The position numbers were made by a program, and so were the translations under genes. Of a DNA stretch of 64,000 nt, positions 45,285-53,983 are shown piece by piece. Location of the stretch: contig JANWIJ010000062.1 in assembly GCA_025449935.1 (NCBI GenBank), positions 1 through 64,000 of the forward strand. The letters run 5' to 3'. This DNA is from Chitinophagaceae bacterium (GTDB taxonomy: Bacteria; Bacteroidota; Bacteroidia; Chitinophagales; Chitinophagaceae). The notes beneath the pieces are model-generated. The model was not told the DNA's origin. It saw only the letters and a program-made list of their open reading frames with translations, and ran no database searches. Position 1 is the stretch's first letter; every line of letters begins with the position of its first letter.

Positions 45285-45410
45285 ATTAATATTCCTGATC
45301 ATTCAAAAATAGAAAATAACCTCACTTTTTTGGCGTTTTGTTTGATATTGCTGTGTAGCCATTTTAAACTTACTACCTTCATAATGGTCTGAAACTAAAA
45401 TGTTAGCCCC

Positions 45411-46895
45411 ATGCCGTTGACTAACCAAGCAAAGAACCAGCACCTGATGTGGCGTGCAGGTTTTGGCCCTGCCGTTGAACAACTAAATGATCTTTCCAAA
45501 TACAGCCCCAGGCAGTTTTATACTGCCCTCTTAAAAGCATCCGCTAAAAAACCCGGTTATATCGATGTGGCAGACGACTATCTCAAGGGGCTTTTTATGG
45601 GTATTGAAGAAATTGGTCGCCAGCAGAAGAAAGAGCTAGACAAGGATGAGCGGAAGAAGATCCAGCAGAAAAACCGGGAAGGCGTACGCAACCTGAATAT
45701 GTACTGGATGCATGAAATGGTAAACAGTGCCGCACAATTGAGAGAGAAGATGGCTTTTTTCTGGCATGGACACTTTGCCTGCCGGAACCTGAATGTTTTT
45801 TACCAGCAGGGATTGCTGGACGTTATACGAAGAAACGCACTGGGTAATTTCGGCACTATGCTGAAAGAGGTTTCGAAATCAGCCGCCATGCTGAATTTTT
45901 TGAATAACCAGCAAAACCGGAAAGATCACCCGAACGAAAATTTCGCCAGGGAAGTAATGGAATTATTTACGTTGGGAAGAGGCAATTATTCGGAGCGGGA
46001 TATAAAAGATGCTGCCAGGGCTTTTACAGGATGGAGTTCCAATGTTAAGGGTGAATTTGTTTTCCGGCGGTTTCAACATGATTTTGGCAGCAAAACGGTT
46101 TTGGGACGAACCGGAAATTTTGACGGGGGAGAAGTGCTTGATATTTTGCTGGAAGAGAAACAAACTGCCAAATACCTCACGCAAAAAATTTACCGGTTTT
46201 TTGTAAATGAAAAATTGGATAATGACCGGGTGGAATGGCTGGCTGAAAGATTTTACAAGAATAACTACGAGATAAGCAAACTGCTCGAAGACATTTTTAC
46301 GAGTGAATGGTTCTACGAGGAAAAAAATATTGGATCACAGATAAAATCACCGGTGGAACTGTTGGCCGGCATCCAACGGATGCTGCCCATGAAACTGGAA
46401 AACGAAGAGGCCCTGATGGTCCTGCAAAGAGTGCTTGGTCAGTTATTATTCTATCCCCCGAACGTAGCCGGCTGGCCCGTGGGAAAGGCCTGGATTGACA
46501 GTTCCTCGCTGATGATGCGGATGCGTATACCAAAACTGATCAACGATGTGGATGAGATGAATGTTAGCCCCAAAGATGATGATGATACCATGATGGGGAT
46601 GAAAGATGGTGATGATAAAGCTGTTAAGAAACCCGGCAGTCAGCAATCCATGGGTTATGCAGGTATGAAAAAGCAGCAAATTAATGCCAATGTGGACTGG
46701 AGTCCTTATGTCAGACATTACGAAAGCGTACCAAGAGAAAATCTGGCGGAGACTATTTCAAAGATTCTCTTGCAAACCAAAAGTGGAGTGGACCTGGACC
46801 TGATCAAACAATACGCAGACCAGACGGGAAGGGAGAACTTTATAAAAACAGCTACCATGCAGATCATGAGTACGCCGGAATATCAACTATGTTAA
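45411..46895 (+). CDS. DUF1800-family protein
   Basis: 494 residues. The family pattern is complete: HLMWRAGFGPA near the start, 'REKMAFFWHGHFACRNLNVF' (mid), 'NFAREVMELFTLGRGNYSER' followed by DIKDAARAFTGW, and 'LGQLLFYPPNVAGWPVGKAW'. No signal peptide. Around residues 385-410 there is a Met/Asp-rich insert ('DDDDTMMGMKDGDD') not part of the core. DUF1800 genes nearly always precede a DUF1501 gene, as here, so the products probably act together. Biochemical role unknown. Confidence 0.93.
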   Translation: MPLTNQAKNQHLMWRAGFGPAVEQLNDLSKYSPRQFYTALLKASAKKPGYIDVADDYLKGLFMGIEEIGRQQKKELDKDERKKIQQKNREGVRNLNMYWMHEMVNSAAQLREKMAFFWHGHFACRNLNVFYQQGLLDVIRRNALGNFGTMLKEVSKSAAMLNFLNNQQNRKDHPNENFAREVMELFTLGRGNYSERDIKDAARAFTGWSSNVKGEFVFRRFQHDFGSKTVLGRTGNFDGGEVLDILLEEKQTAKYLTQKIYRFFVNEKLDNDRVEWLAERFYKNNYEISKLLEDIFTSEWFYEEKNIGSQIKSPVELLAGIQRMLPMKLENEEALMVLQRVLGQLLFYPPNVAGWPVGKAWIDSSSLMMRMRIPKLINDVDEMNVSPKDDDDTMMGMKDGDDKAVKKPGSQQSMGYAGMKKQQINANVDWSPYVRHYESVPRENLAETISKILLQTKSGVDLDLIKQYADQTGRENFIKTATMQIMSTPEYQLC

Positions 46896-46950
46896 AAATA
46901 TGGCCCGTAGCTGTCAGGGGTGCTAACATCTATAAGCTAAAAAGCTTCTT

Positions 46951-48150
46951 ATGCTAATTAAAAGAAAACAATTCATCCAAATCGGTTCACTGGCGACCGC
47001 CTCATTGATGGTGCCCAAATTCCTCAAGGCTTTTGAAGGACCGGGCCTGGTTTTACCCGGCAATAAAGTGGTAGTGATTTTACAGCTTAGCGGTGGTAAT
47101 GATGGTTTGAACACCGTGATACCGGTAAGAAACGATCTTTATTACAAAGCACGACCAAAACTGGGTATTGCAAAAGACAAAGCAATGCTGGTAAATGACG
47201 AAGTTGGTTTGCACCCTGCCCTGAAAGGATTTAAGGAACTCCACGACGATGGCAGTCTCGCTATTTTAAACAGTGTGGGTTATCCCAACCCCGATCGCTC
47301 ACATTTTCGCAGTATGGACATCTGGCATACCGCCAGCCAGAGTAATGAGTATTGGACGAATGGGTGGGTGGGCCGTTACCTGGATGCACAATGCAAAGGA
47401 TGTGATAAACCCACGCAGGCGATTGAAATTGATGATGTATTAAGTCTCGCCTTAAAAGGTGAAACCATAAAAGGTATTGCTGTGAAGGATCCCAGGCGTT
47501 TATATGGCACCGCCAATGAAAAATTCTTCCGCGATGTTATGAAGAATCACAAGGACGAAGCCGGGGAGCAACCAGTCGATTACTTATACAAAACAATGGC
47601 CGAAACGCTTTCTTCTGCTGATTATATATTCCGGCAAAGCCGTATGCACCCGACCAATGCAGAATATCCCAAAACAGAACTGGGAAACAGTCTCAAAACC
47701 ATTGCCTCCCTGATTTTTTCTGAGATCAATACAAAGGTTTATTATGTATCGCTCGGAAGTTTTGATACGCACATTAACCAGGAGGCGCAGCAAAATCGTT
47801 TGTTTACCGAAATGAACGATGCAGTAAAATCATTTGTAAAAGATCTCAGGGACCAGCACCGGTTTGAGGATGTAATGCTGTTTACTTTCTCCGAATTTGG
47901 AAGAAGAGTGGCCCAAAACGCCAGTGCGGGAACAGACCATGGTACGGCCAACAACATGTTCCTGGTCAGTGGCGGGCTGAAACAAAAAGGTGTTTTGAAT
48001 GCGATGCCTGATCTCGGCGACCTGAATGAAGGAGATTTAAAATACCATGTAGATTTTAAAAATGTTTACGCGACAGTGCTCAACAAATGGCTGAAAGCTG
48101 ACGACAAATCCATCCTGTCCGGGCAATACCAATACCTCAATTTTATTTAA
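46951..48150 (+). CDS. DUF1501-family protein
   Basis: 399 residues. The N-terminus 'MLIKRKQFIQIGSLATASLM' looks like a Tat- or Sec-type leader (KRKQF). The core belongs to the alkaline-phosphatase/sulfatase-like fold: 'VVILQLSGGNDGLNTVIPVR', 'GYPNPDRSHFRSMDIWHTAS', 'FSEFGRRVAQNASAGTDHG' and a metal-binding His. It is predicted to be exported and hydrolytic, though no substrate is proven in the family. It is 55 bases after the DUF1800 gene. A terminator follows. Confidence 0.93.
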   Translation: MLIKRKQFIQIGSLATASLMVPKFLKAFEGPGLVLPGNKVVVILQLSGGNDGLNTVIPVRNDLYYKARPKLGIAKDKAMLVNDEVGLHPALKGFKELHDDGSLAILNSVGYPNPDRSHFRSMDIWHTASQSNEYWTNGWVGRYLDAQCKGCDKPTQAIEIDDVLSLALKGETIKGIAVKDPRRLYGTANEKFFRDVMKNHKDEAGEQPVDYLYKTMAETLSSADYIFRQSRMHPTNAEYPKTELGNSLKTIASLIFSEINTKVYYVSLGSFDTHINQEAQQNRLFTEMNDAVKSFVKDLRDQHRFEDVMLFTFSEFGRRVAQNASAGTDHGTANNMFLVSGGLKQKGVLNAMPDLGDLNEGDLKYHVDFKNVYATVLNKWLKADDKSILSGQYQYLNFI

Positions 48151-48180
48151 GATACACTAATCCGTAACCGGAAACTGAAA

Positions 48181-48208
48181 CGGTCCCGCCGCAGGCGGGA
48201 CCGTTTTT
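48181..48208. terminator. Bidirectional intrinsic terminator
   Basis: A 10-base stem CGGTCCCGCC with GGCGGGACCG, loop GCA, flanked by AAA and TTTTT. It separates the convergent DUF1501 gene (+) and OPT gene (-). Confidence 0.88.
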
Positions 48209-48219
48209 ATATAAATTTA

Positions 48220-50286
48220 TTATAAAGGCTTTCGCCGGTTGATGGCAATGCGGTACAAGACGTACCCCATAAATGCGAAGAACGCAACACCTAACCATTT
48301 ATAACCTTCACCTCCCAGACTACTTGTCAGGCTATGCTCTGCATTTACTGCTCCCAGCTTTGTGTTAACGCTGTCAATGGAAGATAGTATGGCTACCAGT
48401 ACACCGGCCAGCGCCCCGCCTGCTACCAGCCCGGTTGCGAATAAGTTGCCTTTGCCCAGGTCTTCCTCCTCCGGGGCAATATGAATTTTTTTCCTTTTTT
48501 GTCTCCATTCAACAATACCACGAATAGCACCACCGATGAAAATGGGGAGGGTGGTGGATAGGGGAAGATAAATTCCGATGGCAAAACTCAAAGCTTTAAT
48601 TCCGCAGAGTTCCATGACAATGGCGATAAAGACCCCCACCAAAACAAACTGCCAGTCCAGGTTAAAAGAAAGGATGCCTTTTATTAGTGTTGCCATCAGT
48701 GTTCCCTGTGGCGCAGGATATTTATCAGTGCCAATGGCGTGCTGGATACCCTGGGCAGCCATTTCAGCTGTTGGCTGATCAAGTATTTTTATGGTAGCAC
48801 CGATTGCTAAGGAAGAAACGATTGCTCCCACAAACAATGCTATCTGCTGGTACCTGGGAGTGGCGCCTACCAGGTAACCGGTTTTTAAATCCTGCGAAGT
48901 TGCTCCCGCATTGGCAGCAGCAATACAGATCATCCCACCCACCACCAAAGCCATCGGCTCGTATACATGCCCGGTCCATTTTACAGCAATAAATATTAAA
49001 CAGGTTCCCATCAGTGTGGCAATGGTCATACCGCTGATCGGACTGTTGGAGGAGCCAATCAGACCAACAATACGCGAAGCAACGGTTACAAAGAATGCCC
49101 CGAAGATGATAACGAGCAATCCCAGAAGTAATTTACTGCCGATATTCGTTCCCGGGATCAGCGTGTTCGGCAACAGCGCAATCACCAGCAATAACATAAG
49201 ACTTCCGATACCCACTACTTTTATCGAAAGGTCTCTTTCAGTCCTGGGGACCTGTTCAGCCGCATTTGTTCCTCCTTTTTTCAGGGAGCCCATGCTTCCT
49301 TTAAAGGAAGATATGATGGTCGGGATTGTTTTTATCAAAGTAATAAAGCCACCGGCTGCGACAGCACCAGCGCCAATTTGCCGGATGTATGCCCGGTAGA
49401 TCGCGGAAGACCAGTCAGCAAAATCATGGGTCACAGGATCCCAGGTTCCGGCATTGCCCGGACCTTGCTTGGCCAGGTCTGTTATGTATCCCAGCTTATG
49501 CAGTTGCGCTGCAATTACATCAGCACTTACTACTGATGATAAAAGGGGAATTAATACAAACCAGCTTAACACCCCACCGGCTACCAGGATACCGCCGATC
49601 TTAGGACCGATGATATAACCAACACCTAAATATTCAGGGGTAATTTCACCACTGACCCGGGCGGATGGAAAAATTTTATTTGTTTGCCGGGTAAAAAAGG
49701 CGGGCACTTCAGCAATTACATGAAATATCTTTTGCAGTATGGCATAACCAAATGCAAAACCCAATCCCATAAACGCAGTTTTAGCAAAATCGCCACCTTT
49801 TTCTCCCGCTTTCAACACGGAAGCACAGGCTGTGCCTTCGGGATATGGCAACGTCCCATGTTCCTGCACAATCAGGGAACGACGCAGCGGGATCATCATT
49901 AGCGTTCCCAATATCCCGCCAAAGATGGCCAGTACAAGAATAGTAAAGTAGTTGAAGTAATTGGCACTGTTAGGATCACTTAAAAACAAAAAACCGGGGA
50001 GGGTAAATACTACTCCTGCTGCAATACTTTCTCCGGCCGAACCCGTGGTTTGAATAATGTTATTTTCAAGAATAGTGGTCTTTAAAAATCTTCTGCCTAA
50101 GGTGATCGCAATTACCGCGATAGGGATGGAGGCGGAAACGGTCAGTCCTGCTTTAAGCGCCAGGTAAACCGTGGAGGCACCAAATATGATTCCGAATATG
50201 GCCCCGGTAATGATAGACTTGATGGTGAATTCAGCCATCTTTGTCTCGGCCGGTACAAATGGTTTGAAGCTGGGTTGGTCTGCCAT
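48220..50286 (-). CDS. OPT-family oligopeptide transporter
   Basis: 688 residues with about 14-16 membrane segments. The N-terminal 'EFTIKSIITGAIFGIIFGAS' and 'YLALKAGLTVSASIPIAVIA', then 'TGSAGESIAAGVVFTLPGFL' and 'IPLRRSLIVQEHGTLPYPEG' are classic OPT motifs. These proton-coupled carriers import peptides or metal-chelate peptides across the inner membrane. It is followed on the same strand by two POT transporters upstream, so this block is a peptide-uptake neighbourhood. It is separated from the POT gene by a repeat. Confidence 0.93.
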   Translation of the reverse strand: MADQPSFKPFVPAETKMAEFTIKSIITGAIFGIIFGASTVYLALKAGLTVSASIPIAVIAITLGRRFLKTTILENNIIQTTGSAGESIAAGVVFTLPGFLFLSDPNSANYFNYFTILVLAIFGGILGTLMMIPLRRSLIVQEHGTLPYPEGTACASVLKAGEKGGDFAKTAFMGLGFAFGYAILQKIFHVIAEVPAFFTRQTNKIFPSARVSGEITPEYLGVGYIIGPKIGGILVAGGVLSWFVLIPLLSSVVSADVIAAQLHKLGYITDLAKQGPGNAGTWDPVTHDFADWSSAIYRAYIRQIGAGAVAAGGFITLIKTIPTIISSFKGSMGSLKKGGTNAAEQVPRTERDLSIKVVGIGSLMLLLVIALLPNTLIPGTNIGSKLLLGLLVIIFGAFFVTVASRIVGLIGSSNSPISGMTIATLMGTCLIFIAVKWTGHVYEPMALVVGGMICIAAANAGATSQDLKTGYLVGATPRYQQIALFVGAIVSSLAIGATIKILDQPTAEMAAQGIQHAIGTDKYPAPQGTLMATLIKGILSFNLDWQFVLVGVFIAIVMELCGIKALSFAIGIYLPLSTTLPIFIGGAIRGIVEWRQKRKKIHIAPEEEDLGKGNLFATGLVAGGALAGVLVAILSSIDSVNTKLGAVNAEHSLTSSLGGEGYKWLGVAFFAFMGYVLYRIAINRRKPL

Positions 50287-50325
50287 AGCAGGTTGAGTTT
50301 TGTATTGGGAAGATAACGAATTTGA

Positions 50326-50417
50326 TGATTTGGTGATTTGGAAATTAGATAGCGTCCTTAATTTGAATCTTATTTTTCAAAATTCCCGCAACTTCGCATC
50401 ACCAAATCTCCAAATCA
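50326..50417. repeat. GATTTGG inverted repeat
   Basis: Two arms, TGATTTGGTGATTTGG (50326-50341) and its near-complement CCAAATCTCCAAATCA (50402-50417), match at 15 of 16 bases, with about 60 bases between. Each arm is itself two tandem GATTTGG units, and further CAAATC units follow in the right arm up to 50432, into the end of the POT gene. It could form a long hairpin. Confidence 0.6.
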
Positions 50418-50430
50418 CCCAATTTCCAAA

Positions 50431-52062
50431 TCAACTCACACCTTTCTCTTTCATGATCCTGTTCAGCCATTTCAGCATGGCGAAACACATAATGGTAGCG
50501 ACCATCAGTAATCCGAAATTCAGCCAGAAGAATCCTGCTTTGTGATTGTACTGGTCCCACATGCTTGACAATACACCTGAAAGCTTGTTACCAATGGAGG
50601 TTGCAAGAAACCATCCCCCCATCATCAGAGAGGTGATGCGGACGGGGCTGAGTTTCGATACAAGCGAGAGTCCCATCGGGCTCAGCAGCAACTCCCCGAT
50701 CGTGATCACACCATAGCTGGAGATCAGCCATAATACACTGGCCTTCTCACCTCCGTTATTGCTGGCATATACGGCCCCTACCATGACCATTGCAGAAAGC
50801 GCAGAGATAAAAAGTCCAAAGGCGATCTTGGTAGCTGTTGAAGGTTCTTTATTTCTTCTTCTCAACCAGGTAAAGAATGCTACGACCAATGGGGTCAGCA
50901 GGATCACCCACCCGGGATTGATGGATTGGCTGAGATTTGTCGCCCACAAACTGACAGCTTCCCCTTCCGCAGGTTTTTTATCTGCAGGTATATTCCTGAA
51001 ATAAACAGGGTAATTCACTTCTTTTACCACAACACCGTTCTCTTTCTGGAGCCGGAACTGGTCATCATATTTTGCAACGGAATCCTGCGTATAGGTTACA
51101 GACTGCGCGAAGTTCAGTTTATCAAAAACTTTTTGGGTGGTACCGGTCACTTCCCTGTTCGTATAGCGGTCGGCCCAGGTATTGAGTGCCGAACCGTTCT
51201 GTTTGAATACGGCCCAGAACATCACGACGACCGCAAAGATGGCCAGCAGCGCAGCAATTGGTCTTTTTTCCTGCTTTTCTGCGCTGAAATAAAGTGACGT
51301 ATAAAAATATATAACGGGAAGACACGCAAACAGGAATGCGTCTGTGGAATCGGAACCCACAAGGTTACCCGGTATCATCCAGCCCAGGATACCTGCAATA
51401 ACGGAAGGCACGAATATCGTAAGCACGATACGTGTCATCGACATATCTGTTGCGGTAACACCTTTCTTTATGTCGAACGCTTTATAGTGCTTTGTGCCCG
51501 TGATAAAAATGATAACTCCCAGGAACATGCCCACACCTGCTGCCATAAATGCGGCGCCCCAGCCATATACAATATAGAGTGCGGCCCCAAAGAAATTACA
51601 GATAAAGGCGCCAATGTTGATACCCATGTAAAAGATATTATAGCCATCATCTTTTTGTTTCAGGTATTGCGGTGTTGTATAAACGTTCCCAAGCAGGGTG
51701 GAGATATTGGGTTTAAAAAATCCATTGCCCACGATCACCAGCGTCATGGAGATATACAGCATCGGAAGATTATGAACAGACATCAGGCAATAGCCGGCAC
51801 CCATCATCAATCCACCCATGATGATAGACTTGCGGTAGCCGAGGTAACGATCTGCAAGCAGACCACCGATAAAAGGTGTCAGGAAGACGAGGGCGATAAA
51901 GGTTCCATAGAGGTCCGCGGATTCGGCCTCGGTCATAGCATAACCTGCCTTTACGTCTTTCAGGTAAAGCGTAAAAATGCCAATCATCAGGTAATAACCA
52001 AACCGCTCCCACATTTCAGAGAAAAATAAAAACGGCAACGCTTTTGGGTGTTTCTTCCACAT
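50431..52062 (-). CDS. POT-family peptide MFS transporter (copy 1)
   Basis: 543 residues, 12-14 membrane segments. The first helices carry the POT signature 'FFSEMWERFGYYLMIGIFTL' (ExxER-like region) and 'GNGFFKPNISTLLGNVYTTP'. These carriers import di- and tripeptides with protons. A long loop at about residues 285-370 ('GSALNTWADRYTNREVTGTT') contains hydrophilic sequence typical of the Bacteroidota type. It is a tandem paralogue of the next gene, with a terminator between, so they are likely separate transcripts. Confidence 0.93.
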   Translation of the reverse strand: MWKKHPKALPFLFFSEMWERFGYYLMIGIFTLYLKDVKAGYAMTEAESADLYGTFIALVFLTPFIGGLLADRYLGYRKSIIMGGLMMGAGYCLMSVHNLPMLYISMTLVIVGNGFFKPNISTLLGNVYTTPQYLKQKDDGYNIFYMGINIGAFICNFFGAALYIVYGWGAAFMAAGVGMFLGVIIFITGTKHYKAFDIKKGVTATDMSMTRIVLTIFVPSVIAGILGWMIPGNLVGSDSTDAFLFACLPVIYFYTSLYFSAEKQEKRPIAALLAIFAVVVMFWAVFKQNGSALNTWADRYTNREVTGTTQKVFDKLNFAQSVTYTQDSVAKYDDQFRLQKENGVVVKEVNYPVYFRNIPADKKPAEGEAVSLWATNLSQSINPGWVILLTPLVVAFFTWLRRRNKEPSTATKIAFGLFISALSAMVMVGAVYASNNGGEKASVLWLISSYGVITIGELLLSPMGLSLVSKLSPVRITSLMMGGWFLATSIGNKLSGVLSSMWDQYNHKAGFFWLNFGLLMVATIMCFAMLKWLNRIMKEKGVS

Positions 52063-52111
52063 GGCAATTTATTTAAGGAGGTAAGATAATAAAACCTTCG
52101 TTAGAGAAAAT

Positions 52112-52136
52112 AAAAAAGGTGGCCGTAAGAGCCACC
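52112..52136 (-). terminator. Intrinsic terminator of POT copy 2
   Basis: On the - strand GGTGGC-TCTTACG-GCCACC is followed by a run of six T (complement of 52112-52117). It lies 24 bases after the stop of the gene at 52160. Confidence 0.8.
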
Positions 52137-52159
52137 CTTTGTACCAACGGTTTAAACAG

Positions 52160-53836
52160 TTAATCGAAACCCGTTTTATCCTTGACAATTTTATTCAGCG
52201 ATTTGATCCTGGAATAAATCAGTATACCGCCGATAAAAGCCGCTACAACAAGAATGAGGAAGAAAATTTTCTTGTCAGTAAAATCATCCCAGAAGCTCGT
52301 CATTACCCCGGCTACTTTACCACCGATAGAAGTGGAAAGAAACCAACCTCCCATCATCAATGCCGTTAACCTGGCCGGTGCTAATTTTGAAACCAGTGAT
52401 AATCCCATCGGGCTTAAGAAAATTTCACTGATGGTAAAAACGAAATAAGTAAGCCATAGCCATATCGCGGAAGATTTATGTGTATAAATGGAAGGCACAG
52501 ACATGATCGCAAATACCATCACTAATGCCGATAAGCCGGAAATAAAAAGGGCCATTCCAAATTTCGACATGGTCGTAGGCTCTTTCCCTTTCGTTCTCAG
52601 CCAGCTGAAAAAAGGTACAAAAAACAGGGTGAGCAATACAATAAACAAGGGATTGATGGATTGAAACAATTCTGTGTTGGTGAGCTTTACTTCTTTTCCC
52701 TGTGGCCATTGATCTTTTGGCACATTTACAAAGTAAGGATCAGCCCCCATTTCCTGAATAACATTTCCGCTGTCATCTTTTACTTCCCTCATGTAGGGAT
52801 CCAGTTTATTTACCAGGCGTGGCGTGTCGGTCACTTTTTGCATGGGGAAAATGGCACCGGTTATCCGCGCGGTCGTTGGTGAAGCGACCCTGTCCGTGTG
52901 TTTTTCTGCCCATAAGGTCAGTCCTGTCGCATTTTGGTTATAGATGGTCCAGAAAGCTATCGCAATGGCGAAAATGAACAATAAGGCCCCAATCCCTTTT
53001 TTATCCTGGCCCTTGGCTTTAACCCATAGTGATATATAAAATGCGATAATGGGTAAACAGGCAAAAATAAAAGCATCATTTGCCTGGGTTCCCATAATGG
53101 GCGAACCAAACATCTTTGTCGGTAAAAACCATCCAATGACAGCAGCTATAATGGCCGGTAAGAAAACGGTCGAGAAAATTTTACCCAGGGACATATCCTC
53201 TGCCTGGACTGGCTTTTTGATATCCGCTTCCTTTATATCCTTATTTTTTAAAGACGTGGAGAGGATAATAAGTCCAATAATAAGTCCTACACCAGCTGCA
53301 GCAAAAGCATATCCCCAACCATAGGCATTGCGCAGATAGGCGGCAACAAAATTGCAAACAAAGGCACCTATATTAATCCCCATATAAAAGATGTTGTATG
53401 CATTATCTTTTAAAGGTTTTAAGTCTGCCCGGTTATAGATATTACCCAATAAAGTTGAAATATTAGGTTTAAAGAAACCATTACCAACAATTATAAGAGC
53501 CAGCGATACAAACATGGCCGTATCACCCGGCAGGGATAGCCCGATATAGCCGGCTGCCATTAAAGTACCTCCGATAAAAATTGATTTGATATATCCCAGG
53601 TATCTGTCGGCAATCAACCCGCCAATAAATGGTGTCAGGTACACAAGTGCAATAAAACTACCTACGATGTCAGCCCCAATTTTCCCGGAAAAACCTTTTC
53701 CGCCGGTCGTGCTGTCCGTCATATATATAAATAAAATGCCTACCATAAGATAGTAAGCAAATCGTTCCCACATTTCGGTGAAGAACAAAACATACAAGGC
53801 TTTTGGGTGGCTGCCGGTTTTTGCAGGTTGATTCAT
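52160..53836 (-). CDS. POT-family peptide MFS transporter (copy 2)
   Basis: 558 residues, paralogue of the gene downstream. Motifs are 'FFTEMWERFAYYLMVGILFI' and 'GNGFFKPNISTLLGNIYNRA', with the conserved 'LFIVLLTLFFVPFFSWLRTK' near residue 385. Substrate di- and tripeptides. Differences from copy 1 are concentrated in the extended periplasmic loop and at the C-terminus ('SRIKSLNKIVKDKTGFD'), which may change specificity. It stands as a single unit with its own terminator and is divergent from purD. Confidence 0.93.
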   Translation of the reverse strand: MNQPAKTGSHPKALYVLFFTEMWERFAYYLMVGILFIYMTDSTTGGKGFSGKIGADIVGSFIALVYLTPFIGGLIADRYLGYIKSIFIGGTLMAAGYIGLSLPGDTAMFVSLALIIVGNGFFKPNISTLLGNIYNRADLKPLKDNAYNIFYMGINIGAFVCNFVAAYLRNAYGWGYAFAAAGVGLIIGLIILSTSLKNKDIKEADIKKPVQAEDMSLGKIFSTVFLPAIIAAVIGWFLPTKMFGSPIMGTQANDAFIFACLPIIAFYISLWVKAKGQDKKGIGALLFIFAIAIAFWTIYNQNATGLTLWAEKHTDRVASPTTARITGAIFPMQKVTDTPRLVNKLDPYMREVKDDSGNVIQEMGADPYFVNVPKDQWPQGKEVKLTNTELFQSINPLFIVLLTLFFVPFFSWLRTKGKEPTTMSKFGMALFISGLSALVMVFAIMSVPSIYTHKSSAIWLWLTYFVFTISEIFLSPMGLSLVSKLAPARLTALMMGGWFLSTSIGGKVAGVMTSFWDDFTDKKIFFLILVVAAFIGGILIYSRIKSLNKIVKDKTGFD

Positions 53837-53983
53837 ACAGTAATTTTTAGTTTATAAATCAGAGTCCTTAATCGTTAGAACAACCAAAATACAGAAATTT
53901 GCCCATCAAAAAATTTTTCGGATTATCTTTATCAGATGTACCCGATATTCGCAAGTCACTAAAATCCAACAACCAAATCGACC

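Noticed and set aside
45411-48150. DUF1800/DUF1501 as a new defence system
   Set aside because: The pair is very common in Bacteroidota and Planctomycetota outside defence islands; nothing here links it to phage defence.
48911-49399. 162-codon + strand frame inside the OPT transporter gene
   Set aside because: Antisense shadow of a strongly supported membrane protein gene.
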